Assembly: GCF_033568475.1 (NCBI RefSeq)
Contig: NC_133121.1
Location: 131,410,375-131,474,374 of the forward strand
Reading direction: 5' to 3'
From: Henckelia pumila
Taxonomy: Eukaryota; Streptophyta; Magnoliopsida; Lamiales; Gesneriaceae
Length of the DNA stretch: 64,000 nucleotides
Position numbers and translations under genes: made by a program. Shown piece by piece: positions 33,479-46,577 of this stretch. The notes beneath the pieces were generated by a model that worked only from the letters and a program-made list of their open reading frames with translations, ran no database searches and was not told the DNA's origin. How positions within the stretch are numbered: the first letter of the stretch is position 1; each line of letters begins with the position of its first letter.

Positions 33479-36400
33479 GTGGATATGAAAATAATCGAGA
33501 TAGTTATTTCAGTAACTCATCTCAAAAGAGCGTCACACACCACCCACTAAAAAGGCAGCATGAAAACATGAGTGAAAATGAAAATCACTCAAAATGAACC
33601 GAGAGTGTTTGTTATAGATGTGGCACTCCGGGACATTGGTCACGAACTTGTCGAGCCCCCGAGCACCTTTGTAAGCTCTATAAAGAATCAATAAAGGGGA
33701 AAGGAAAAGAGACCAATTTTGTTGAAAATAGTGACCATTTAATTGGTTCAACTAGTTTCAGTGCTGCAGATTTTTTGAATGATTTCGAAGACATTGATTA
33801 AAAGATTGGTGGGACTAGATTGTAATAAATTTGTATTTTTTATGCATTTTTGTATTATAAAGCATGTTATATTTTACATTTGTATTGTACTTAATTTTTC
33901 TTTATTACATTTTTGTGAAGTTTGATATGGAAAATGCTATGAGCAAACATGGAAATAATATCATGGAAATATGCATACCGGATAGTGGTACAACGCACAC
34001 TATTCTGCGAGATGAAAGATATTTCTTGGAACTAAAACCAACAAAAACAATGGTGAATACAATATCAGGTCCTGTAGACTTGATTGAAGGTTTTGGTAAA
34101 GCGAAATTTTTGTTACCTAATGGTACAAAATTTTTGATAAATGATGCTTTATATTCACCACGATCGAAAAGAAATTTGTTGAGTTTTAATGACATATATT
34201 CTCATGGATATGATACTGAGACAATGACTGATGGAAATCAGAAATATATGTGTCTTACCACATATAAGTCAGGAAAGAAATTTGTAGTTGAAAAATTATC
34301 AATGCTCCCTACTGGATTGCATTATACACATATAAGGCCAATCGAATCAAATATGGTGGTTAATAGTTCTTCAATATTAACAAATTGACATGATCGATTG
34401 GGACATCCTGGTTCAATAATGATGCAAAGAATTATTGAAAATACGCATGGTCATCCATTGAAAGACCAGAAGATCTTTCAGAATAATAAGTTTCAATGTA
34501 AAGCATGTTCTCTTGGAAAACTTATTATAAGACCATCGCCAGCTAAAATCCAAACTGAATCACCCATATTTCTTGAACGTATTCAGGGTGATATTTGTGG
34601 GCCAATTCATCTACCATGTGGACCATTTCGATACTTTATGGTATTGATCGATGCCTCTAGCAGATGGTCACATGTATGCTTATTGTCAACTCGGAATGTG
34701 GCATTTGCAAGATTGATGGCTCAAATAATAAAATTGCGAAATCAATTTCCCGATTATACAATCAAGAAAATAAGACTTGATAATGCTGGAGAATTTACAT
34801 CCCAGACTTTCAATGATTATTGTATGTCAATGGGAATCACTGTTGAACATCCTGTAGCTCATGTTCATACGCAAAATGGATTAGCTGAATCATTGATTAA
34901 ACGTCTACAACTGATTGCTAGACCAATGATTATGAAAACAAAACTCCATATTTCTATATGGGAACATGCAATTTTACATGCTGCGGCATTAATTCGCATC
35001 AGACCAAGTGCATATCATAAATTCTCCCCATTGCAACTTGCATTTGGTAAAGAACCAAATATCTCTCATCTGAGAATTTTTGGATGTATGGTGTATGTGC
35101 CTATTGCACCACCTCAACGATCAAAAATGGGTCCACAAAGAAAAATCGATATTTATATCGGTTATGATAGTCCATCAATCATTCGATATCTTGAGCCTCA
35201 GACAGGCGATGTGTTTACAGCACGCTTTGCTGATTGTCATTTTAATGAAGAAATCTTCCCAGTGTTAGGGGGAGAAAAGAAACACATCGAAAAAGAAATC
35301 ACATGGTATGTACCATCATTGTTACATTTGGATCCAAGGACCAAAAAATGTGAAAAGATGTACAGCAAATTGTACATTTGCAAAGAATAGCAAATCAAAT
35401 GCCAGATGTATTTGCAGACACAAAAGGGGTGACAAAATCATATATACATGCTGTAAATGCCCCAACTCGAATTGAAATTCCAAAGAAACAGATTGAAGAC
35501 ACTCATGATGTCATTAAACGCCTGAAGCGTGGAAGGCCAGTCAGTTCCAAGGATAAAAATCCTCGGAAAAGAAAAGGCATAGAGAAGCACGATGATCATA
35601 AAATAGAAAATGGTGTTCCAGAAGAAACACCTGATGATGAAAATGTTCTGTCAGAACCACAAACTGACGAGAATCGTGAAATATCTATCAATTATATTAA
35701 TACTGAAAAAATATGGAACCGAAAAGACATAGAAGATATTGATGAGATATTTTCTTATAATGTGACTTGTGGCATCATAAATGAAAATGAAAATCATGAA
35801 CCAAAATCTTTTGGTGAATGTAAAACTCGTCATAATTGGGCCAAATGGAAAGATGCCATCAAGGTTGAATTGGATTCGCTGAATAAACGTAATGTTTTTG
35901 GACCTATAGTCCTCACACCTGAAGGTGTAAAACCTGTTGGATACAAATGGGTTTTTATTCGAAAGCGAAATGAGAAAAATGAAGTAGTCAGATATAAAGC
36001 TAAACTTGTTGCACAAGGTTTTTCTCAAAGGCCTGGAATTGATTATGAAGAAACGTATTCTCCTGTTATGGATGCAATTACGTTTCGATATTTGATTAGT
36101 TTGGCAGTGTCTGAAAATTTGGAAATGTGTCTTATGGATGTTGTTACAGCTTACTTATACGGATCACTTGATAGTGATATATACATGAAAATCCCTGAAG
36201 GATTTAAGATGCCTGAAGCACAAAGTTCAAAATCCAGAGAATTTTATTCTGTAAAATTGCAAAGATCATTATATGGGTTGAAGCAATCAGGCCGAATGTG
36301 GTATAATCGGCTAAGTGATCACTTGATGAAAAAGGGATATGTAAATGATCCAATATGCCCTTGTGTTTTCATCAAGAAAACAACATCCGGATATGTAATT

Positions 36401-37573
36401 ATTGCTGTATATGTTGATGATTTAAACATCATTGGAACGAATAAAGAAATTCAAGAAGTTATGATGTACTTGAAAGAAGAATTTGAAATGAAGGATCTTG
36501 GAAAAACCAAGTACTGTCTGGGTTTGCAAATCGAACAAAAAAAATGTGGAATTTTTGTTCACCAGGCAAATTATACAGAAAAGATCCTTAAACGTTTTAA
36601 TATGGATAAATCAAATCCATTAAGTACTCCAATAGTTGTAAGATCATTAAACATAGAAAATGATCTATTCCGTCCATGTGAGGATGATGAAGTTATTCTT
36701 GGTCCAGAAGTACCATATCTAAGTGCCATTGGTGCCCTTATGTATCTTGCAAATTGCACTAGACCTGATATATCTTTTGCTGTAAATTTATTGGCAAGAT
36801 TCAGTTCATATCCAACAAAGAGGCACTGGAACGGAATTAAACATATATTTCGTTATCTACGAGGAACGACAGATTTGGGACTTTTGTACTCAAAAGACAC
36901 CAATCAAAGTATCATTGGTTATGCTGATGCTGGATATTTATCTGATCCACATAAGGCACGTTCCCAAACCGGATATGTATTTACTCGTGGAGCCACCGCA
37001 ATTTCTTGGCGTTCACAGAAACAAACACTCGTAACAACTTCATCAAATCACGCCGAGATTATTGCATTACATGAAGCAAGTCGTGAATGTGTGTGGTTAA
37101 AATCAATGACACAACATATCCAAACTTCTTGTGGATTATCAGTAGACAAGAAGCCTGTGACGTTGTATGAAGACAATGCTGCATGTATTTCTCAAATGAA
37201 AGAAGGATACATCAAAAGTGACAGAACCAAACATATCCCCCCAAAGTTCTTTGCCTACACTCAAGAGCTTGAGAAGAATAAAGATATTGATATCTGTTAC
37301 ATTCAATCAAGTGAGAACTCATCAGATCTCTTCACAAAGGCACTTCCCACGACGATATTCAGAAAGCATATATACAACATTGAGATGCGCAATCTACGGA
37401 ATATGTGAAGAATCACTCATATTAACATGAGGGGGAGTTTACGTGACTGCACTCTTTTTTCCTTGCTATGGTTTTTATTCCACTGGGTTTTTTCTAGTAA
37501 GGTTTTTAACGAGGCAGCATAAAATACGTAATAAAGACAATCATCATATGACGATCATCATCACAAGGGGGAG

Positions 37574-37811
37574 TGTTGAAAATATATTATATTATATTAA
37601 AATTGTTGAAAATTGAGTTGTATTATTTTGAAAATTAGTGTGTGATGATGTAGATGATGATGATTTAATTTTTGGACTAATCTCTCATTGAGATCTATAA
37701 ATAGGTCTTTTTATTTGTGTAGAAAAACACAATTTGAGAGAATAAATATAAAGTGTGGAGTTTGAGAATATTTTGAGTTTTTGAGTTTTATAAATTTTAC
37801 TTTTCACAACA
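37574..37811 (+). repeat. 3' LTR of the copia element
   Basis: Same length as the 5' LTR and about 97.5% identical. Its end abuts the right copy of the GTTAT duplication. Confidence 0.9.
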
Positions 37812-37867
37812 GTTATGTATTTGGACAATATTTTTGTAATTTTTTTTAAAATTGTTCTTCAAATAGC

Positions 37868-38205
37868 GCGGTCGAAATGGGTTAGCGGAGCGGGCCATCC
37901 CACAACCCACCAAAACTCGTCGATTGACAAGACGGAACGGGACGGGGCAGGCCGGCCTACCATTTAAGCGAATTGAGAAATTATCAACTTAATCCGCTTA
38001 TTTGGCGGTATGAGACAGGTCAACCCGTCAATTTTTAGTTATATTTGGTGGGTTGGGGCGGTTAGCCCGCAACCCACCACAACCCATCACTTAGCGGGGG
38101 CGGGCCGACCCACTATTTAGGCCGCCGGTTGGAAATTTGTCAACCCAACTCACCTATATAACGGGATGGGGCGGGCCAACCCAACAGATCTAACCCACTT
38201 TGATA
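37868..38205. repeat. GC-rich dispersed repeat, copy 2
   Basis: Related to 12555-12862, same orientation, with the same two-subunit internal layout (CCCACTATTTAGGC... near 38109 matches CCCACTATTTAGGCAGG near 12620). It continues uninterrupted through CACTTTGATACC, showing the insertion point of the element at 12863. Confidence 0.6.
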
Positions 38206-39879
38206 CCTGTATCTCTAAATATAATTCTTAAAAAATAATTGAGATATATATTTTGATATTTTTAGAATTAAAAGTATAAGTAGAAATCAAAATATATTAT
38301 TTTTAACAGTAAAAACATTTTAATAAAATAATTCTTCAAAAAATATTTATATTAAAAAATTCAAACAATATTTTATAAAAAATTGTAAAAAAAAGTATTT
38401 TTATAAAAAAATATTTGTTAATATTTGTCGAAACGAAGTTGCATATTATAGAGTTTAATACGAAGTATTAAGTGTTTAGCACTTTCAAAATAAATTAAAG
38501 TTTATAATATTAATAAATATCAAATTAGAAATATCTATATATGTATTATGTATATATATGTGTGTTTTTCAAAATCATAATATCAACTAGTAATTATTAA
38601 ATCATAATTGCTCCGTGGAAAACCATTAAAAAAATGTCATATTTTTAGATGATATAATATAATAATAATTAATATAATATAAAATAATATAATATTTAAA
38701 TTTAAAATAATCTATTTTTGAGTTCAAGTGTAGACTCGTGAAAACGGGTTTCTGTAAGTGCTTCTCATTAATTGGTGTCGTTTTTTAATGTAATTTATAA
38801 TTGTACTTTAAATTGAATTTACCACTTTAATTTTTTATCCTTCAATTAATCAATTATGAGATAATAATAAACTTGCATCAACACATGTGAAAGTCTCAAA
38901 TTTAACACAACATATCCTATGCTATTTATTAAACTCAAGTCTCATATAAAAGCCTCTTGGCTCTTTGTCACATAGACGAAACTAAGATATTTATGTGAGG
39001 AGGACGAATTTAGTATTATGAAATGATTGATTTTTAAAAAATTTAAAAAATATATAATATATACAATATAAATAAATAATTTTTGATTCATATCATTGAA
39101 AAAAGTTTACTCTAATTTTGAAAAAAAAAATTGAATTTCTTATAATGAAATTTAAAAGAAAAATTAAACATGTATTTCAATATTTAAAATACTAAAATTA
39201 AAACTTTAATCACTGTAAAAAAAATTTAACATATAGATTAAAAATTAAAATAATATATAAATTTTTTTATTTATATGTATAATATATTTAGATAATTTAT
39301 TATGCTCAATTTTTTTATACGATTTCAAACTAAGTAGTGATTGAATTTATATGAAATTTTGAACAAAATATGTATAAGTACGAATAGATGTTAAAACATA
39401 AATCTTCTATTTCATTTGATAAATTCATATTTAATTATAATTTTATATTTATTATGAAAATCGAAATAGTTAAATAAATCTAATTAATATATCCATGACA
39501 TACTAACTTATTAGTTTTAAGTTTTTTTAGAATAGTAAATATAAGTTTAGTATTTTGATATATTCGAAATTTGATGAATGTGCAAAAATAAATTTAAAAA
39601 ATATAAATGCTTATTTATACGTAATTATTTTTTTATTTTTTAAATGATCGAATAAATTTTTTCAAATTTTTTGCAAATGTAATTTATATTATGTGACTTT
39701 TGTATAGAATTTTTTTTTTGCGCCACTAATGAAAAATATGTATTGATCTCATAAATATAACAAGAGCTCATTTTTGAAAATAAAAATAAAAAGATTTATA
39801 AAGTTTTAAAATTTAAAAATTAAAGAAGGAAAAATTGGATCAAAACTTCGGATTATTCTTTATTTAATTAATTACATAA

Positions 39880-39925
<46 letters not shown>

Positions 39926-40009
39926 CAAAAAAATTGAAAAAATTTGAGGGGGGCGGCGGCCCTCACTGCCCCTCCTCTAGCTCGTCTCTTCTCTTTGATC
40001 GGTTCATTT
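38206..40009. other. AT-rich intergenic stretch
   Basis: Very AT-rich with (TA)n at about 39881-39923. Just after the TA tract a short GC-rich word GGGGGGCGGCGGCCCTCACT (39949-39968) resembles terminal parts of plant hAT-like repeats, but no partner end was identified. No gene seen. Confidence 0.5.
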
Positions 40010-41023
40010 CAATTTATCTTTACAATCGTTACCTCCATGATAGATCTAAGAGTCCTCATTTATCAAAACATGCGGGGTTCACTAAAAAATATTTAACCTC
40101 ACATTTATTGGTAAATATCCATCGTTAGATCTATGTCAAGACAGTGCCTGTATAGATAGGATCTAACTTACCTCTTTGATCCGACTTGATTGCGTCAAAT
40201 TAAATATTTTACTTTTGTAATTTTACTTTTAATTGAATCTGACATGTCTATAATTTTATTAATTAAAATAAAATATGTATGTGTTATATATCATTATATA
40301 TTTATTGTGGTTGTTTTATTCGCCACCATACAATAAACTTCACACCAAAAAGGGGAAAAAAATCAAATCTTGCGGCCATTGATCATGTCATATGGTTTTC
40401 GACGCGTCTAGCATGAGGCATACATCACGCGCACTACATGTGGAGATCATACTCGCAGTGGGCACAACTAGTATTTTCATTATCGGACCGATGATCGAAC
40501 CGGTTAACTCTTAAAAAACAATCTAACCGGTTCCACCTGACGGTCGGACCAGATCAATTTATCTTTACAGACGTTACCTCCATGGGTCCACTAAAAAATA
40601 ATTAACCTCATATTTATTGATAAATATCTACCATTAGATTTATGTCAAGACAGTGCATGTATAGATATGATCTAACTTACCTCTTTGATCTGACTTGATT
40701 GCGTCAAATTAAATATTTTACTTTTGTAATTTTACTTTTAATTGAATCTGACATGTCTATAATTTTATTAATTAAAATAAAATATGTATGTGTTATATAT
40801 CATTATATATTTATTGTGGTTGTTTTATTCGCCACCATACAATAAACTTCACACCAAAAAGGGAAAAAAAATCAAATCTTGCGGCCATTGATCATGTCAT
40901 ATGGTTTTCAACGCGTCTAGCATGAGGCATACATCACGCGCACTGCATGTGGAGAACTGGAGATCATACTCGTAGTGGGCACAACTAGTGTTTTCATAAT
41001 CGGACCGATGATCGAACCGGTTA
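40010..41023. repeat. Tandem duplication, 545-bp unit (second copy split)
   Basis: Unit 1 is 40010-40554. Unit 2 starts at 40555 (both begin CAATTTATCTTTACA), runs to 41023, and resumes after the solo LTR from about 43828 to 43885 (ACTCTTAAAAAATAGTCTAA...GGTTGGACCGG). The copies are highly similar. Unit 2 lacks about 35 bases near its start and has a 10-base duplication GGAGAACTGGAGATC near 40950. Shared landmarks include CTTGCGGCCATTGATCATGT and GACGCGTCTAGCATGAGGCA. It is non-coding; origin unknown. Confidence 0.85.
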
Positions 41024-43827
41024 TGAAACGCCCAACTACTAATAAATGCGGAAAAACTTTTTTTTTATGCTATATACTATACATATACGCCCATACATAT
41101 ATGTATATAAAAATAACATACTTTTCTTAAGTAACCTAAAAAAAATATTAAATAAATAAATCCTTAAAAATGTTTCATGCATCAATTTAAAATAATAAAC
41201 AATACTGCTGAAAAATCTCATACGCGGAAACAATAATAAAATAAATCATGTTTCAAAACTCAATGCAATAATCTAAATAACTGCGACGGTCACGGGGTCC
41301 ACTGCCATGCTCGCTCATACGTCCTCGCCACCGGTAGGAGCTACATAGACATCATCATATTCATCTGCACCATATAAGCGTAGTGAGCCTAGAGGCTCAA
41401 CATGTCTAATCCTTGATAACGAGGTTTAAAATAATGCATCACATAATCATACTAATACATATAACTTACGTGGACATGCATGCATGATCTTAAAATAAAT
41501 GCATCATAAAAATTATTCATCATTAGTCGTACATACATCATAACTAATCATACATAACATAATTGAGCATGTCATAATCATAAAAACTGAGTATGGTCAT
41601 ATCCATGAATGTGACTAATAACCGTGCCGACTGATCAGTCTAGAAACCATCGTACGTGGCGGTGGATAAATCCACCTCTATGCTGGTAGTAAACTACCTC
41701 TGTGCCAGTGGTAAAACCACTTCTATGCCGGTAGTAAAACTACCTCTGTGTCAGTGGTAAAACCACTTCTATGCTGTCACATCACTTCAATTTCCATAAA
41801 AATATTTTTTATGCTCAATTCTTAATCATAAACACATCATAAAATATTTCATGTATGCATGCACTGAAAATTTGTCCGTAATATATATTTAATTAATTTT
41901 AATAATAATATACTTTTACTTAAAATAGACTTCATGCATAAAAATAATTAAATATATATTCCGGACTTAATTTATTTTCATGGATTGGTCCAGACTGCTG
42001 ATCACTCACTCTAAGCCCATTAAACTTAAATAAAATCCAATAATCATATTTTAGCCCAAATAACTTAATTAAACTTAACTTGACCTAAATAAAATATTTA
42101 AGCCCAATTACTTAACTTAAGCCCAATAAAACTCTAGACTGGTCCAAAATCCACTGACTGGCCCAAAAATTCCTGTGGGCCTACGAGCCCATAAAAATCA
42201 TTGGGCTAACTTAAAAATAATTTTGAAAGCCCAAATAAAATTATTTGGAAGCCCAAATAATTTTATTTCTAATTAAATGGCCCAAAAACCCATTAAAACA
42301 TTAAACATTTTAAAATTAAAATACTCGAGCCCGGCCCACCTAGCCCGGACCCGGACCTACCTGACCCGACCCTAGACCCTACTGACCCGACCCACTATCC
42401 TGACCCGACCCGGAACCACCCAGAACCCCCAACCCGATCCCCCCTCCTCTCCTTACCTTCGGCCGTGCGAGCAGCAGCTTTCCGGGGCTGCTGCCGCCAT
42501 GCTCCGGCCGTCCCCTGGCCGGAGCACCACCACCTACCCCTAGCCCTCTTCAAGACGTTTCCAACAAGCTAAAAACCAGCCCAAACCGATCCCTAACGAA
42601 GGAGAACGAAGCAAAACCATCTATCCCTTAATCTGCTCACGTCCTGCGCGCGACGCAGGACTTCCGACCGTTCGGCCGCCCAGCTCCGGCCACCACTGGC
42701 CGGAGAACAACTTGGATTACCTTCCCCTATGTCTTGTGGTTCTAACCCAACTGGAATCAGTCTAAAAAACGCCTTATGGACCGAGAACGACCCAATCTCC
42801 CAACATCGCTCAACCTGCGCACCCTAGGACCTGTTCTGAACCAGCTCCTCTCCTGGCCATGCATGGCTCGAACCACTGGACCCAGCTCGACCCTAGGCAC
42901 CCTAGGACACCCCTTGACCGAGCCACAACCTCTGGACCGAACCATGTTGGTTAAAAAACGTGAGTATGACCATGTGTCCACCAAATTATGCAACAAGCAA
43001 CCAAAACTCCCATAGAATTCGAAATATTCATGAATAATTCTGAAATAAAAATATCATGCATGAATAGTAGCTTATATGGTGGTCAAATAAAAGTTTTAGA
43101 CATGCCTTTGATTTTTAAAACGAAGCTAGACCGCGTGAACGACTCCGAGACGACGGACCTACGAAGAACTCGAATTTTTCTTGAATAAATCGGCTATGGA
43201 GGCTGAAATCTGCTGTGGGGCGTGAAGAAGATGATGGAGAAAGGTTGGAGGCAGCTAAGGGAGTTGTCGGCTGATAAGGATTTGTGTAGGGTAGAAATTG
43301 ATTTGTTTTGGTTTAAATAGAATAGATAATGATTTAAATAAATAATAAAAATCAACATAAAGATAATATACCAACAAAACTTTATTTAAAAGTCCTCATA
43401 ATAATAATAATCTGATGTAAAAGCATAAATCCCGAAATTAAAATTAAGGGAATTTTTAAAAGTGATTAAAAGTCATTATCTTGGCTAATTTTGGATAAAA
43501 GGACTCCTAAAATTATATAAAATCAAATACTAAAAATTTTGAGATAATAAAACTCAAAATAATATTTTAGGGCTCTAAAAAGGCTCATAAAATCATTTGG
43601 GTGGAAAGTTGTCATCTCGTCCGTCCACGGTCCCGTCTACGCGATCAAATATTTAAAATACTAAAAATCATAAAAATCACTAATTATGGGTTAAATGCTT
43701 AAAAAAATAAATTAAATCATGCATATAAATCACATAATAACACATAAATTCATTTAACCCTTATTTTAAAAATTAATTTCTCCTAATTATGCATGCGAAT
43801 TTACGTATTAAAATTCCGGGTGTTACA
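41024..43827 (-). repeat. Large solo LTR, gypsy-type
   Basis: A 2804-bp segment starting TGAAACGCCC and ending GGGTGTTACA, flanked by GGTTA on both sides (41019-41023 and 43828-43832), a standard 5-bp LTR-element duplication. It splits the second unit of the 545-bp duplication exactly. It has no gag or pol. The interior has a palindrome cluster at about 41660-41780, a GC-rich CCCGACCC-word block at about 42330-42450 and GC-rich open stretches that match nothing. Orientation minus is inferred from resemblance of the layout to the other gypsy LTRs here. Solo state implies loss of the internal region by LTR recombination. Confidence 0.8.
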
Positions 43828-43885
43828 GGTTAACTCTTAAAAAATAGTCTAACCGGTTCCACCGGACGGTTGGACCGGATTAATA

Positions 43886-46577
43886 AAAATTAATATTATA
43901 TTTATTTTATATATTAAATAAAATAATTATAATATATTTATTATTCATTATAGTTTTGATAAATTATTAAACCCAAAAATGCAAGAAATAATATATAATG
44001 AATCAATTATTATATAAATTGCAAATTTATAATATTTTCTTTGAAGGTATCAAATTTAAAAATTAAAATCTTTTTTTTTTAGAATGTAGTAAATTTACAA
44101 TCTTAACATAATCTCCAAAAATCAACTAAATATTTCCAAAAATCTTCTTCATAAATAATCTTGATTCATGTATCACCTATTGAAAAGTTGAAACATTCAG
44201 TCACCAATTGGTTAAAATAAATAAAAAAGACAAAGCAAAGCAAATGTCAAGAAAGTGAAGTAATATTTGGGGATCGGAAACTAATCAGAGAAGTGAATGG
44301 AATGAAGCAACAGGTTTCGAAGTTGACTCTTCCATTTTTCAACGCATATATTGAGAGCTCTTCAATAGGGTCTAGTCGATGCTGCCCTTCGGGTGGCTAC
44401 TCGAAGGGAGATCGAACTGCCGTCTGTCATCATCACCGATCCCCTTCAATAGATCGCATGAATAGAAATCTCTTCAAATATGGTGTCAATTTTTCATTTC
44501 GACCGACGGACGAAGGTGAATCGGGCGACAAAGGGTGGCGAGTATTGAAATAATATTAAGGGATCGGAAACTGAAGTGACAGAATGAAGAAAAAGAAGCA
44601 CCATCAATTTTTTTTTATAAATTACATAAAAAGGGCCGGTTTTTCGGTTTTTACTGGTTTTCTCGGTTCACTCCGATTTTTTGCGGTTTAACCGTTTTTC
44701 CAGGTTTTAGGGTAGGGCCGGACCGGCCAGGCCAGACCATTGATTTCCGGTCGAACCGGTTGGCCTCGTCCGATTCTGAAAACATTGCGCGCAACTATGT
44801 ACGTCGTTGAAGGTTTTGCCTTCGAATCCACAAGCTTCGCAAGTGAATACTCGAGCGAACAGGCAGGTTCATGCATGCAGAACCTTCGTGGAGGTAGAAT
44901 TTGCAGGCATGGAAATAATACTCGGATGTTGCGCTTGAATTTTCTTGAGCGTTATGTCATGAACCGACACCTAGTGTGCATTCCGAAAATATCTAAAGTG
45001 TGCATTGTAGTTGTTGCATAAATTTTAGAACATTCTAGATTAGATTCCTCTAGAATTCACTTGTATATATAGGCCTTTTATAGATACACGTAGATGGAAA
45101 GCATCTACATTTGTGTAGATGCAAGAACTTTCGGAGAGTTAATCTCCACCGTCGGATTGAAGCGATCTTAGTCATTCATTGTAGAAAGTCACTACTATAA
45201 AAGGGTGGATCCTTCATTTGTAAATCACTAAGTTGAAAAGCAATACATAGAATTTTCAAAGCTCTCTCGTGTTCTCACATAAACACTTGCACACATAATT
45301 ACACTACAAAGACTTTGCTAGTACTCGTAGGGGCGAAATTTTAGAGCAAATGTCGCACGTGACCTTAGAAGAGCTAAATCCGTGACATTTAGTTGTTCTT
45401 GAGGGAGATCGATCAAGACATGGGGTGGCTGAAGCTTGAAGTGTGGCTTGTTTTGGTGCGACATTGTTGATTTGGAGGATTTCTTAAATATTGATATATT
45501 ATATACGAATATGTGTGTGTTATTAGTACATAACATTATGGTTATATGCATGAAAATTGAATTTGGATCGATGGTGATCACCATATGACTTTGAATTTTT
45601 GTGGTGAGATGAAAGAAATTAGTTTGGTTAATAATTGCTTTCCTGGAAATTTTCTATTGTCCCATTATTTAGAAGTTTGATTTTATGGGAAAAAGATTAA
45701 ATTTAATTTGAAAGTCAACTGCTTGAACTTATGGGCTATTGGTCGATGGCATGTCACATGGGATCTGCATTCCCCTTTGACGCGTCAGTAGTGCATTTCT
45801 ACTAAAGTAATGGCCACAACATACTAACATAAATAGAGACTTTTGGTCCTACACAGGCGACAACAAGTTATTTAACCTTCGAAATTGTGAAATTTGTATA
45901 GTTCATCTTCTAATCGGTTGTTAATAGATCTATTAAAAAGAAATTAAAACAATAACAAAACAAAAATCACGGTCCGTAGAATAGTGGGAAACAAATATAA
46001 ACAACATACCTAATTTTGATATATTTTTAATTAGAAACATTGTTGGATGCACGCTTCAAATTAAATGCTCTTCTCAAATAACTAAACAACGAGAAAAGAA
46101 CATCCCAATCATTATAATCAATGATAAAAAGTGTTATGATTTGATGATATAACAATATGAGCACTCTTCTAGTTACATGTTTAATGACCGCAGCAATTCA
46201 AAAACACACCAAATACAATAGAATCAAGCAAATAATAATAATCTTGCACTTGTAGATATTGTAGTTTAATTAGATTTTACAAAAAAAATTAATGTGCTTC
46301 ACTAGCTACAATCGTATTTGTTTTTGCACATTTTACACACTCATATATATCTTAGAAATTAAAATCGTGGGACATAACACCATCAATTAATACAGATAGA
46401 ACAACATATACATTAATCCAAATTAAAATCAAGACGACGAAGACGAGATAGAATATTAATCGATCCCCTCTTCCAAGAAAGGGAATTGAAGCAATTAATT
46501 ATTTGAGCACGTACATAAATTAAGCATATATATATAAGCATATGCAATTGTTGAAAAACCAATTAAGAAAAAAAGAA
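43886..46577. other. Intergenic DNA with low-complexity and partial repeats
   Basis: Contains a partial direct repeat (GGGATCGGAAACT at about 44271 and 44561), a block of GGTT/CCGG words at 44636-44770 (ACCGGTT and its complement recur as in the 545-bp unit), and at about 45010-45310 a promoter-like segment with ACTATAAAAGGG near 45193 that resembles the U3-R part of an LTR but has no target duplication. The short open frames (44293-44553, 44740-45021) match nothing. The last 250 bases hold the 3' UTR of the DC1 gene. Confidence 0.45.

Larger units (their letters stand above)
30280..37811 (+). mobile_element. Ty1/copia LTR retrotransposon with a nested solo LTR
   Basis: Complete boundaries: two 238-bp LTRs, perfect 5-bp duplication GTTAT (30275-30279 and 37812-37816), and a purine tract AAGGGGGAG just before the 3' LTR. 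Parts in copia order: gag about 31.4-33.8 kb (interrupted by the nested LTR; RGR-rich stretch before it, a CCHC knuckle after it), protease about 33.9-34.3, integrase about 34.4-35.3, reverse transcriptase about 35.8-36.6 (YVDD), RNase H about 36.9-37.3. The LTRs differ at about 6 of 238 positions, roughly 2.5%, or about one million years at usual plant rates. The element is broken, by a handful of coding breaks (about three to five) besides the insertion. Without the nested LTR it is about 6.2 kb. Confidence 0.93.

Noticed and set aside
42757-43015. Facing open frames in GC-rich DNA within the 2.8-kb solo LTR
   Set aside because: They mirror each other on the two strands and match no protein; GC-rich LTR sequence explains the lack of stops.
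44293-45021. Short plus-strand open frames between the solo LTR and the DC1 gene
   Set aside because: No recognisable domain, no splice-consistent partners, and they overlap partial direct repeats.
45010-45310. Possible solo LTR with TATAAAAG promoter
   Set aside because: No matching 5-bp flanks or second copy found, so ends cannot be supported; described only as promoter-like.
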